Source: Microbacteriaceae bacterium
GTDB taxonomy: Bacteria > Actinomycetota > Actinomycetes > Actinomycetales > Microbacteriaceae
Direction of reading: 5' to 3'
NCBI GenBank assembly: GCA_025463615.1
Contig: JAODAU010000273.1
Span: 1 to 9,434, forward strand
Length of the DNA stretch: 9,434 bases
The translations under genes were made by a program, and so were the position numbers. The notes beneath the pieces were generated by a model that saw only the letters and a list, made by a program, of their open reading frames with translations, was not told the DNA's origin and searched no databases. Position 1 is the stretch's first letter. Each line of letters starts with the position of its first letter. Below are positions 1 to 5,297 of the stretch, piece after piece.

Positions 1-585
1 CCGGTGCTGCTGGCGACGGTGACCGGATTCCTGCTCATCGGTGCCTGCTCCGCCATCGAGGCCGGCGTGGTCGCCACGTTCGGCAACCACAGCCCGGAGT
101 CCGGCCTCGTGCTCGCGATCTTCTCGATCGGCTCGCTCATCGGCGGCCTGTCGTTCGGCCACCTGCCGATCGGGCCGTGGGCGCTGGCCCGTCGCGTGTT
201 CGTCGTGTTCATCGGGATGGCGCTGGCCGCGGCATCCCTCAACTTCTGGTGGCTCGCCGCCACCCTGCTCGTCGCGGGGATCGGAATCGCGCCCGCGCTG
301 GCCGTGATGTTCGGCATCGTGTCGGCGAGCGTGCGGTTCAGCGAGACGGCGGAGGCCTACGGCTGGGTCGGCACCGGACAGCTGATCGGCGCGGCCCTCG
401 GGTCGGCGGTCGCCGGCTTCCTCATCGACCAGTACGCGGCGCCCGGCGCGTTCTGGATCGCGGCAGGGCTCGCCTTCTTCGCGTTCCTGGTTCCCACGAT
501 CTTCCGCCGCGCCCACCCGGATCTCCGCGGCCGGGACGCGAGCCCGCAGCCGGACACCGAGCCGGTGGACGTGCAGCCGGGCTGA
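1..585 (+). CDS. MFS transporter, C-terminal half (5' end outside window)
   Basis: Partial gene: the reading frame is open from base 1, so the true start lies upstream. The 194 visible codons end in TGA at 583-585. The visible protein has about six hydrophobic segments separated by short loops, the count expected for the C-terminal half of a 12-helix major facilitator protein. They include runs near residues 3-25, 33-53, 64-80, 83-105, 118-140 and 147-168. A basic loop (WALARRVF, near residue 60) and the Gly/Ala-rich helix ending FLIDQYAAPGAFW are typical of drug/sugar-type MFS exporters. The soluble tail is acidic and proline-rich. Substrate cannot be told. The 3' end converges on the FMN reductase gene with only 9 bp between stop codons. 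A GTG at 4-6 is in frame but is unlikely to be a start, because half the transporter would be missing. Confidence 0.82.
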   Translation, partial: PVLLATVTGFLLIGACSAIEAGVVATFGNHSPESGLVLAIFSIGSLIGGLSFGHLPIGPWALARRVFVVFIGMALAAASLNFWWLAATLLVAGIGIAPALAVMFGIVSASVRFSETAEAYGWVGTGQLIGAALGSAVAGFLIDQYAAPGAFWIAAGLAFFAFLVPTIFRRAHPDLRGRDASPQPDTEPVDVQPG

Positions 586-594
586 TCCCGCGGC

Positions 595-1188
595 CTACGG
601 GTTCTGCAGCGGCCGGAGCACCTCGGCCTCGACGGCGAGCTCGGCGAGCAGCTTGTCGAGGATGGCGCTCTCCTTCTCCCCCGGGTGGAACACCCCGTCG
701 GAGATCTGCGCACCCGCGAACGGCATCTCCACCTCGGCGCCGATGCGCACGAGGCCGACGCCCATGATGACGGGCTCGAGCGCGGTCACGCCGCGCGTAC
801 CGCCCGAGACGCCCCCATAGCTGACGACTCCCACCGGCTTGCGCCACCACTCCTGCGAGAGGTAGTCGATGGCGTTCTTGAGGGCCGGCGAGAAGCTGTG
901 GTTGTACTCGGGGGTCACGAACACGAAGCCCTCGGCGGCGCTCACGCGGGCGCTCCAGTCGAGGGTGTGCTGGCGCGTGTACTTGCGCAGCCGCGGGTGA
1001 TTCGGCTCGTCCATGAACGGCAGGCCGATCTCGGCGAGGTCGGCGAAGTCGATCTCGAAGCCGCGTTCCGCGGCGACACCGCGCACCCATTCGGCGATCG
1101 GCAGCCCGATCCGGCCGGGCCGGACGCTGCCCACGACGATCATGATCCTGGTCACTGCTGCTCCCGCGGTGCTCGTGGTGGTTGACAC
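595..1188 (-). CDS. NADPH-dependent FMN reductase family flavoprotein
   Basis: 197-aa flavodoxin-fold reductase of the FMN_red family (azoreductase/chromate reductase/quinone reductase relatives), expected to use NAD(P)H and bound FMN in the cytoplasm. Visible signatures: the phosphate-binding loop GSVRPGRIG (residues 20-28), the flavin-binding TPEYNHSFSPALKNAIDYL stretch (92-110) and the SYGGVSGG loop (123-130). Length is normal for the family. The GTG start at 1188 is chosen because GGAGG (1202-1198 on the minus strand) lies 9 nt upstream. An overlapping ATG at 1190 is out of frame, and a second in-frame GTG at 1155 lacks such a site. It lies downstream of the 64-aa gene on the same strand with a 70-bp gap, so co-transcription is possible. 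The physiological substrate (quinone, chromate, azo dye or other) is not decided by the sequence. Confidence 0.88.
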   Translation of the reverse strand: MSTTTSTAGAAVTRIMIVVGSVRPGRIGLPIAEWVRGVAAERGFEIDFADLAEIGLPFMDEPNHPRLRKYTRQHTLDWSARVSAAEGFVFVTPEYNHSFSPALKNAIDYLSQEWWRKPVGVVSYGGVSGGTRGVTALEPVIMGVGLVRIGAEVEMPFAGAQISDGVFHPGEKESAILDKLLAELAVEAEVLRPLQNP

Positions 1189-1197
1189 ATCACCCTA

Positions 1198-1202
1198 CCT
1201 CC
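1198..1202 (-). promoter_or_regulatory. Ribosome binding site of the FMN reductase gene
   Basis: GGAGG on the minus strand, 9 nt before the GTG at 1188. It decides for this GTG over the out-of-frame ATG at 1190 and over the later in-frame GTG at 1155. Confidence 0.7.
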
Positions 1203-1222
1203 GCGGGAGCGCAGCATCCTGG

Positions 1223-1263
1223 ACCCGCTCGGTCTGAACCCGCTCGGTATGAACCGGCTCAGT
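1223..1263. repeat. Short 15-bp tandem repeat, about 2.7 units
   Basis: Two adjoining 15-bp units, ACCCGCTCGGTCTGA (1223-1237) and ACCCGCTCGGTATGA (1238-1252), differ at one base. A degraded third begins ACCGGCTCAGT at 1253. The array fills most of the gap between the FMN reductase start and the end of the 64-aa gene, and its last unit includes that gene's stop codon (1259-1261). No function is evident. It could be slipped-strand duplication in a non-coding spacer. Confidence 0.6.
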
Positions 1264-1453
1264 CGCGCAGGTTCTCCTTGTACTCGTTCTTGGCGTGCAC
1301 GGCGTCGCGCTCGCGCTCGGCGCTCTTCACGTCGGCATCCGCCCTGGCCTCGTCGGCCTTGTCGCTGATGCGCTCCTTGGTGTCGTCGACGGTCTCACCG
1401 ATCTTCTTGCCGGTGGCCTCCGCCGCATCCTTGGCGTCGTCGAGAAGTCCCAT
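1259..1453 (-). CDS. Small charged helical protein, CsbD/LEA-like
   Basis: 64-aa, highly hydrophilic protein (MGLLDDAKDAAEATGKKIGE...) made almost wholly of Ala, Asp, Glu, Lys and Arg, with no Cys, Trp or Pro. The 3-4 residue spacing of Ala and charged residues predicts long amphipathic helices, as in CsbD-like and group-3 LEA-like stress proteins. Small proteins starting MGL(L/F)DDAKD and ending in a NxYKExLRD-like tail are, to my knowledge, common in Microbacteriaceae, usually as hypothetical proteins. No signal peptide or membrane segment is present, so it should be cytosolic. The ATG at 1453 is preceded by GAGGGA (1466-1461) at 7 nt. A role in desiccation or stress protection is inference from composition only. 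Confidence 0.75.
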   Translation of the reverse strand: MGLLDDAKDAAEATGKKIGETVDDTKERISDKADEARADADVKSAERERDAVHAKNEYKENLRD

Positions 1454-1593
1454 GACGTGCTCCCTCAGTAGGTGTTTGCTCTTGCGCGGGGCACGGTACG
1501 CGCGATTCGCACGCCTGAGGACGGTCCCAGCATCCGCACAGGTGACGAACGAATCGTGGGGAACGTTGGGTGGTGGGCGCGCGGATGCAGACC

Positions 1594-1599
1594 TAGATT
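1594..1599 (+). promoter_or_regulatory. Candidate -10 box of a leaderless DUF4349 transcript
   Basis: TAGATT fits TANNNT and ends exactly 6 nt before the ATG at 1606, so transcription would start at the A of the start codon. No Shine-Dalgarno sequence lies before this ATG, which agrees with a leaderless mRNA. I see no good -35 hexamer at 16-18 bp. Confidence 0.5.
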
Positions 1600-1605
1600 C
1601 GCAGC

Positions 1606-2448
1606 ATGAAGCGAAGTCTCCTCGCGACCGGCGCCCTCGCCGTCGCGCTTGTGCTGGGCGGATGCTCGGCCAACGTCGCGCAGTCCTCCTCCGGAGCCGC
1701 GGGCCCGGCGGTCCCCGCGCCCGAGACCGCCGTGGGCGGCAAGACCGTGGATGCCGCCACTCCCGGCCCCGACCGCTCGGTCGTCACCACGGGCACCATC
1801 TCCCTCACCGTCGCCCGCCCCTCCACGGCCGCGGACCGCGCCGCCTCGATCGCGGATGCCGCGGGCGGCCGGGTCGACGCGCGCGACGAGAAGGCCCCAG
1901 CCGACGGCGACCGCGGCAGCGCCACGCTCACGCTCCGCATCCCGTCGTCGAAGCTCGACCACGCCGTGCGCGAGCTGCGCGGCCTCGGCACCGTGGTGGA
2001 CGTCTCGATCTCGGCGAAGGATGTCACGGCCGACGCCAAAGACCTGGACGCGCGCATCACCGCGCTCCGGGCATCCACCGACCGCCTCACGGCCCTGCTC
2101 GCGAAGGCCGCGACCACCACCGACCTCGTCGCGATCGAGAGCGAGCTGACCACCCGCCAGTCCGACCTCGAGAGCCTGGAGACGCAGCAGCGCTCGCTCG
2201 CCGACCAGGTTGACCTCGCCACGATCACCCTGCGGCTGGGCAGCGTGGCGACGGCGCCAAAGAAGGCGCCCGCCACCTTCGCGTCGGGCTTCGTCGCCGG
2301 ATGGGATGCGCTGGTCGGCCTCCTCGGCGCCCTGGTCGTGGTGCTCGGGGTGGCGTTGCCCTGGCTCGTGCTCGCCGCGCTCATCACCTTCGCCACGCTG
2401 TGGATCGTGCGAATGGCGCGACGCAGGCGCGCCGTCAGCGCTGAGTGA
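1606..2448 (+). CDS. DUF4349 domain lipoprotein
   Basis: 280-aa predicted lipoprotein of the DUF4349 family. The N-terminus is a lipoprotein signal: basic MKR, hydrophobic core, lipobox LGGC with the modified cysteine at residue 20. A low-complexity Ala/Pro/Ser linker follows. The DUF4349 body (about 58-212) starts VTTGTISLTV and includes TLTLRIPSSKLDHAVRELRGLGTV, then a Leu/Glu/Arg helix with coiled-coil character (about 144-200), ending in the family's typical DQVDLATITLRL strand. A strongly hydrophobic C-terminal segment (about 234-266) followed by RMARRRR anchors the tail in the membrane. The protein is thus tethered by lipid at one end and by a helix at the other, with the body outside the cell. 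It would be a substrate of the Lgt encoded at 5298-6314. Molecular function of DUF4349 is unknown. Its end overlaps the opposing DUF3052 gene by 14 bp. Confidence 0.88.
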   Translation: MKRSLLATGALAVALVLGGCSANVAQSSSGAAGPAVPAPETAVGGKTVDAATPGPDRSVVTTGTISLTVARPSTAADRAASIADAAGGRVDARDEKAPADGDRGSATLTLRIPSSKLDHAVRELRGLGTVVDVSISAKDVTADAKDLDARITALRASTDRLTALLAKAATTTDLVAIESELTTRQSDLESLETQQRSLADQVDLATITLRLGSVATAPKKAPATFASGFVAGWDALVGLLGALVVVLGVALPWLVLAALITFATLWIVRMARRRRAVSAE

Positions 2449-2824
2449 GCCGCCAGACGATCTTCAGCCCGGACCAGTCGTGGTCGATGGCCGCGACCTT
2501 CACGTCGACCAGGCCGTGCGGGAGGACCGCCTCGCGGATCACGGCGTCGCCGACGTCGCTCACGTGACCGGCCGCGCGCCGCGGCCACGCCGCCCAGATC
2601 GCGCCGGCCGGGCGGATGCGCTCGCCGAGGGCCACCAGGGTGGGCTCGACCTCGACGGCCGACCTCAGAAAGGCGATCACGACATCCGCGGGCCCGTCGT
2701 CGACGAACTCGAGCGGGGGCGCGTCGGCGAGCGCCCAGCCCGGGTCGGCGCCCACGAGCGCGACGCGCTGCCCCGGCTTGAGCCCGAGCTTGCGGGACTG
2801 CGACGCGGCGGATCCGGCATCCAT
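2435..2824 (-). CDS. DUF3052 family protein
   Basis: 129-aa cytosolic protein with the pattern I associate with DUF3052: a KLGLKPGQRVALVGADPGWAL N-terminus (residues 12-32), a central IWAAWPRR (76-83), and the C-terminal VDVKVAAIDHDWSGLKIVWRL (106-126). The alternating strand/helix layout with a glycine-rich first loop recalls a small Rossmann-like fold. No catalytic residues can be named and the function of the family is unknown. The ATG at 2824 is chosen: it precedes the conserved block by 11 residues, and a longer open frame to 2947 would run antisense into the NUDIX gene. A second ATG at 2820 is out of frame. No Shine-Dalgarno sequence is visible. Divergent from the NUDIX gene, with 38 bp between start codons. 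Confidence 0.78.
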   Translation of the reverse strand: MDAGSAASQSRKLGLKPGQRVALVGADPGWALADAPPLEFVDDGPADVVIAFLRSAVEVEPTLVALGERIRPAGAIWAAWPRRAAGHVSDVGDAVIREAVLPHGLVDVKVAAIDHDWSGLKIVWRLTQR

Positions 2825-2827
2825 GGG

Positions 2828-2856
2828 TTCAATGATCGCAAAGGCGGGCGCACACT
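2828..2856 (+). promoter_or_regulatory. Possible promoter of the NUDIX gene
   Basis: TTCAAT (2828-2833), a 17-bp spacer and CACACT (2851-2856), which ends 6 nt before the ATG at 2863. Spacing matches a leaderless promoter, but both hexamers are weak matches to TTGACA/TATAAT. The -35-like hexamer lies within 4 bp of the DUF3052 start codon on the other strand. Confidence 0.3.
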
Positions 2857-2862
2857 GGGGGC

Positions 2863-3318
2863 ATGAGAAGCTGCGGACTCCTGCTCTACCGAACGACCCC
2901 CGGCCTCGAGCTCTGGCTCGGCCACATGGGCGGCCCGTTCTGGGCACGCAAGGATGCCGCGGGCTGGAGCATCCCGAAGGGCGAACCGCTCCCGGGCGAG
3001 GCCGACCTGGCCGCCGCCATCCGCGAGTTCACGGAGGAGATCGGCGCTCCCCCACCCGCCGAGGAGTTCGTGCTCGTGGGCGAGTTCGTGCAGAGCTCGC
3101 GCAAGACGATCGCGATCTTCGCCGCCGAGACGACGGCCGAGGTCACGTTCGAGGGCAGCAACGAGTTCGAGCTGGAGTGGCCGCCGCGATCCGGGCGCAT
3201 CCAGTCGTTCCCGGAGATCGACCGGGCGGAGTGGGTGAGCGCCGAGCGGGCGCGCACGCTGCTCGTGGCGGGCCAAGTGCCCGTGTTGGACGCACTCGAG
3301 CGGGCGCTGGCCGCCTAG
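2863..3318 (+). CDS. NUDIX hydrolase (COG4119-like)
   Basis: 151-aa NUDIX hydrolase. The Nudix box matches GX5EX7REUXEEXGU perfectly at residues 40-62 (G40, E46, R54-E55, E58-E59, G61), so the metal-binding and catalytic acidic residues are intact. Flanking blocks GGPFWARKDAAGWSIPKGE and SNEFELEWPPRSGRIQSFPEIDRAEW are characteristic of the small bacterial subfamily COG4119 (predicted NTP pyrophosphohydrolases). The enzyme would cleave a nucleoside diphosphate linked to another moiety (X) with Mg2+ in the cytoplasm. The exact substrate is unknown. The ATG at 2863 has GGGGG directly before it rather than a properly spaced Shine-Dalgarno sequence. The gene ends 13 bp from the convergent MarR gene. 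Confidence 0.9.
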   Translation: MRSCGLLLYRTTPGLELWLGHMGGPFWARKDAAGWSIPKGEPLPGEADLAAAIREFTEEIGAPPPAEEFVLVGEFVQSSRKTIAIFAAETTAEVTFEGSNEFELEWPPRSGRIQSFPEIDRAEWVSAERARTLLVAGQVPVLDALERALAA

Positions 3319-3331
3319 GCCCTGTGCTGAA

Positions 3332-3817
3332 CTAAGCCCTGTCGCCGAACTGCGCCTCGAGCACGAGCGCCTCGAGCACCGGCAGCGCCTGCTCCACGAG
3401 CTCGCGGTCGTGGTCGTCGAGCGAGGCGAGCAGCGCGTTCATCACGTCGGCGCGCGCCGAACGTGCCTTGAGGATGTAGTCCATGCCCGCGGTGGTGGCC
3501 TCGATGGTGGTGGCCCTGCGGTCCCGCTTGTCCGCGGTGCGGGTGACGAAGCCACGCTCGCCCAGGTCGACCGCGATCCGGGTGATGGTCGCTGCGGCGA
3601 CCCCCTCGCGCTGGGCCAGCTCGTTGAGGCGCAGCGGGCCGAACTTGACCACGCTGGAGAGGGCCGACAGGCCGCTGTGGCTGAGGCCCTCGGTGGCCCG
3701 CAGCATCCTGCGGTTGAGGCGCCCGATCACGAGCGCGAGGCGCCCGGAGACGAGACTGAGCTGGTCGGGGTCTGTTCCGATCGTGCTGTCGGCCACGGCA
3801 TCACCTTTCGACGTCAT
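3332..3817 (-). CDS. MarR family transcriptional regulator
   Basis: 161-aa regulator with the MarR fold: helical N-terminus (LVSGRLALVIGRLNRRM, 22-38), winged helix about 46-110 with recognition helix AAATITRIAVDLGERGF (74-90), the wing carrying KRDRRATTIEAT (97-108; the conserved D-R-R motif), and a C-terminal dimerisation helix. It should bind DNA as a dimer and respond to a small ligand. Target genes are unknown, and neighbours give no clear partner. Two starts are plausible. The ATG at 3817 has TATCGT exactly 6 nt upstream (leaderless). The in-frame GTG at 3796 has AAAGGTG 5 nt upstream. The difference is 7 non-conserved residues. A perfect 14-bp palindrome just upstream (3831-3844) could be its own operator. 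Confidence 0.88.
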   Translation of the reverse strand: MTSKGDAVADSTIGTDPDQLSLVSGRLALVIGRLNRRMLRATEGLSHSGLSALSSVVKFGPLRLNELAQREGVAAATITRIAVDLGERGFVTRTADKRDRRATTIEATTAGMDYILKARSARADVMNALLASLDDHDRELVEQALPVLEALVLEAQFGDRA

Positions 3818-3823
3818 CCCACG

Positions 3824-3829
3824 ACGATA
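3824..3829 (-). promoter_or_regulatory. Candidate -10 box of a leaderless marR transcript
   Basis: TATCGT (minus strand, 3829-3824) ends exactly 6 nt before the ATG at 3817. No convincing -35 is seen. The GC palindrome at 3831-3844 lies in what would be the -10/-35 spacer. Confidence 0.45.
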
Positions 3830-3830
3830 A

Positions 3831-3844
3831 CGCCCCCGGGGGCG
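3831..3844. promoter_or_regulatory. 14-bp perfect palindrome upstream of marR
   Basis: CGCCCCCGGGGGCG reads the same on both strands. It sits 2 bp upstream of the predicted marR -10 box, within the -10/-35 spacer, where a bound dimer would block RNA polymerase. Autorepressor site is inference. It could also be a chance GC run or, less likely, part of a terminator for the gene at 3883-4242. Confidence 0.35.
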
Positions 3845-3882
3845 CCGGTGTCCGGAGATTCGGCCGATTGGGAGGTTCGGGC

Positions 3883-4242
3883 TCAGCCCAGGTCGGGCAG
3901 GTCGCTCTGGTAGTCGGTGGTGTCGGCATCCGCCGCGGCGAGGGGCACACCGCGGCTCGAGTGCCGGGAGAGCCCGAGGTCGACCGTCCGGGCGCGCAGC
4001 GCCGCGACCTCCACGCGGGTGTCCGGCTCGTCGTAGCCCGAGTGGGCCGGGACCACGAGCAGTTCGCTCGACGGGCCGATCACCAGGTCGGCGGTGATCG
4101 TCGCGCCGTCGGCGTCGATCGCCGGAAGGTGGATGACCCCGGCGAAGTCGTTCATCGCCGCGGCCGCCGCGAACTCCAGAAGCGCATCCGCAGCGTCGTC
4201 ACTGGTGGTGAACGACTCTCCCCCGTACGAAATGGTTCTCAT
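3883..4242 (-). CDS. Hypothetical protein, 119 aa, unrecognised
   Basis: I do not recognise this family. The protein is acidic and soluble, without signal peptide, membrane helix or Cys. It starts with a short strand-like segment (RTISYGGESFTTS), then an Ala-rich helix (about 16-33, DAADALLEFAAAAAMNDFAG), then strand-like segments (VIHLPAI; ATITADLVIG; ELLVVPAHS) and a tail rich in Asp, Ser and Thr that ends YQSDLPDLG. Third positions are G/C-rich over its length, and the frame starts with ATG at 4242 and stops with TGA, supporting a real gene. CACCCT ends 7 nt before the ATG, a poor -10 candidate, and no Shine-Dalgarno sequence is evident. It lies 54 bp downstream of the HtrA gene on the same strand, with a hairpin between them. 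The order protease - orphan - MarR is all minus strand. Confidence 0.62.
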   Translation of the reverse strand: MRTISYGGESFTTSDDAADALLEFAAAAAMNDFAGVIHLPAIDADGATITADLVIGPSSELLVVPAHSGYDEPDTRVEVAALRARTVDLGLSRHSSRGVPLAAADADTTDYQSDLPDLG

Positions 4243-4264
4243 GCCAGACAGGGTGGCCCCGAAA

Positions 4265-4284
4265 CGGCCTCTTGGGAAGGGCCG
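4265..4284 (-). terminator. Possible terminator hairpin after the HtrA-like gene
   Basis: On the minus strand CGGCCCTT-CCC-AAGAGGCCG folds into an 8-bp stem (CGGCC/GGCCG plus CTT/AAG, with one bulged A) and a 3-nt loop, followed by TTTC. It starts 12 bp past the stop codon of the protease gene and 22 bp before the next start. The U-tract is too short for a strong intrinsic terminator. It may attenuate or stabilise the 3' end instead. Confidence 0.38.
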
Positions 4285-4296
4285 CGGGGCGAAAGA

Positions 4297-5280
4297 TCAG
4301 GCGCCCTGCAGCTCGCGGGGCACGACGATCACGTCGACGAGGGCGCCGTTGCGCCACACCGTGATCTCGATCGGCCGGTCGATCGCGTTCTCGACCATGA
4401 GCTTCTGCACCGCGGTGGTGGAGACAACGCGCCGCTTGTCGAGCTCGACCACGATGTCCCCGGCGTGCAGGCCCGCCTCCGCGGCAGGGCTCCCGGATGA
4501 CACCCCCGCCACCTGCAGGCCCGTCGCCGACCCGATGCGCTCGGCCAGCTCCGGCGAGAGAGTGACCCGCGCGCCCGCGATGCCGAGCCAGGCGCGGCGC
4601 ACGCGCCCGCTCGCCATGAGCGCGGCGACGATCTCCTTGGTGGTGGGGTTCATCGGCACGGCGAGGCCCAGGCCGATGCCCGCGACCGCGGTGTTCACGC
4701 CGACCATGCGGCCGGCGGCATCCGCGAGCACGCCGCCGGAGTTGCCGGGGTTGAGGGCGGCATCCGTCTGGATCACCTCGTCGATCACGCGACCGGACTG
4801 GGTCGGCAGCGAGCGGCCGAGCGCCGAGACGATGCCGGCGGTCACGCTCCCGGCGAGCCCGAGCGGGTTGCCGAGGGCGACGACGAGCTGGCCGACGCGC
4901 AGGTTCTCCGCCGCACCCATCTCGATGGGCGGCGGAACGTCGCCGCGGGCGTGCAGCACGGCGAGGTCGGAGAGCGGGTCGCGGCCGACGACGTCTGCGG
5001 CGACCTCGGTGCCGTCCGAGAAGGAGGCGACCGCCTCATCCGCCCCCGCGACCACGTGGGCGCTGGTGAGCAGGAAGCCGTCGGCAGTGATCACGCTGGC
5101 GCTGCCCGCGCCGCCGCCGCGAGGCGTGCGCACGGCGAGGCTGGCCACGCTCGGCAGCACGCGCTCCGCGACACCGACCACGGTGCGGGAGTAGGAGTCC
5201 ATGACGTCTTCTGGCATTCCCCGATCATCGCTCCGGATGCCGCGCCCGCCCGCGGTGTTCGCCGTCGGCTGACGACTCAC
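4297..5280 (-). CDS. HtrA/DegP-like serine protease with PDZ domain
   Basis: Trypsin-like S1C protease, 327 aa from GTG 5280. The catalytic triad is complete: H75 in LTSAHVV, D105 in DPLSDLAVL, S171 in NPGNSGG. The substrate-pocket segment GIGLGLAVPMN follows. One PDZ domain spans about 215-322 (WLGIAGARVTLS..., VSSGSPAAEAGLHAGDIVVEL). The family degrades or refolds damaged proteins, usually outside the membrane. Unusually, no signal peptide or membrane helix is visible at the N-terminus, so this copy looks cytosolic or is exported by another route. The start is uncertain. The first 21 residues are Arg/Gly-rich and poorly protein-like, and GTG 5280 is 17 bp from the lgt ATG. In-frame ATGs at 5217 or 5202 (SYSRTVVGVAERV follows) are good alternatives and would leave room for promoters. 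None has a clear ribosome site. Confidence 0.87.
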   Translation of the reverse strand: MSRQPTANTAGGRGIRSDDRGMPEDVMDSYSRTVVGVAERVLPSVASLAVRTPRGGGAGSASVITADGFLLTSAHVVAGADEAVASFSDGTEVAADVVGRDPLSDLAVLHARGDVPPPIEMGAAENLRVGQLVVALGNPLGLAGSVTAGIVSALGRSLPTQSGRVIDEVIQTDAALNPGNSGGVLADAAGRMVGVNTAVAGIGLGLAVPMNPTTKEIVAALMASGRVRRAWLGIAGARVTLSPELAERIGSATGLQVAGVSSGSPAAEAGLHAGDIVVELDKRRVVSTTAVQKLMVENAIDRPIEITVWRNGALVDVIVVPRELQGA

Positions 5281-5297
5281 GGTGGGCCGTTACCGAA

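Noticed and set aside
1182..2213. Long plus-strand open frame (343 codons) across the small-protein gene and the DUF4349 gene
   Set aside because: Arg/Pro/Ala-rich, low-complexity translation; it is antisense to one well-supported gene and in a shifted frame over another. Long spurious frames are expected at this G+C.
1593..2588. Minus-strand open frame (331 codons) antisense to the DUF4349 lipoprotein gene
   Set aside because: The plus-strand frame has lipobox, family pattern and anchor. The antisense product shows only Arg/Ser/Ala-rich sequence without domains.
2825..2947. N-terminal extension of the DUF3052 protein up to 2947
   Set aside because: Extension is Arg/Gly-rich, runs antisense into the NUDIX gene and lies outside the conserved DUF3052 region; ATG 2824 is preferred.
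3318..3345. Possible terminator between the NUDIX and MarR genes (CCCTGTGCTGAACTAAGCCC)
   Set aside because: No stable stem and no T-run in the 13-bp gap; only a partial repeat of GCCCTGT.
4094..5194. Plus-strand open frame (366 codons) antisense to the HtrA-like gene
   Set aside because: Ser/Thr/Ala/Pro-rich shadow of a gene with complete catalytic triad; no start site or family pattern.
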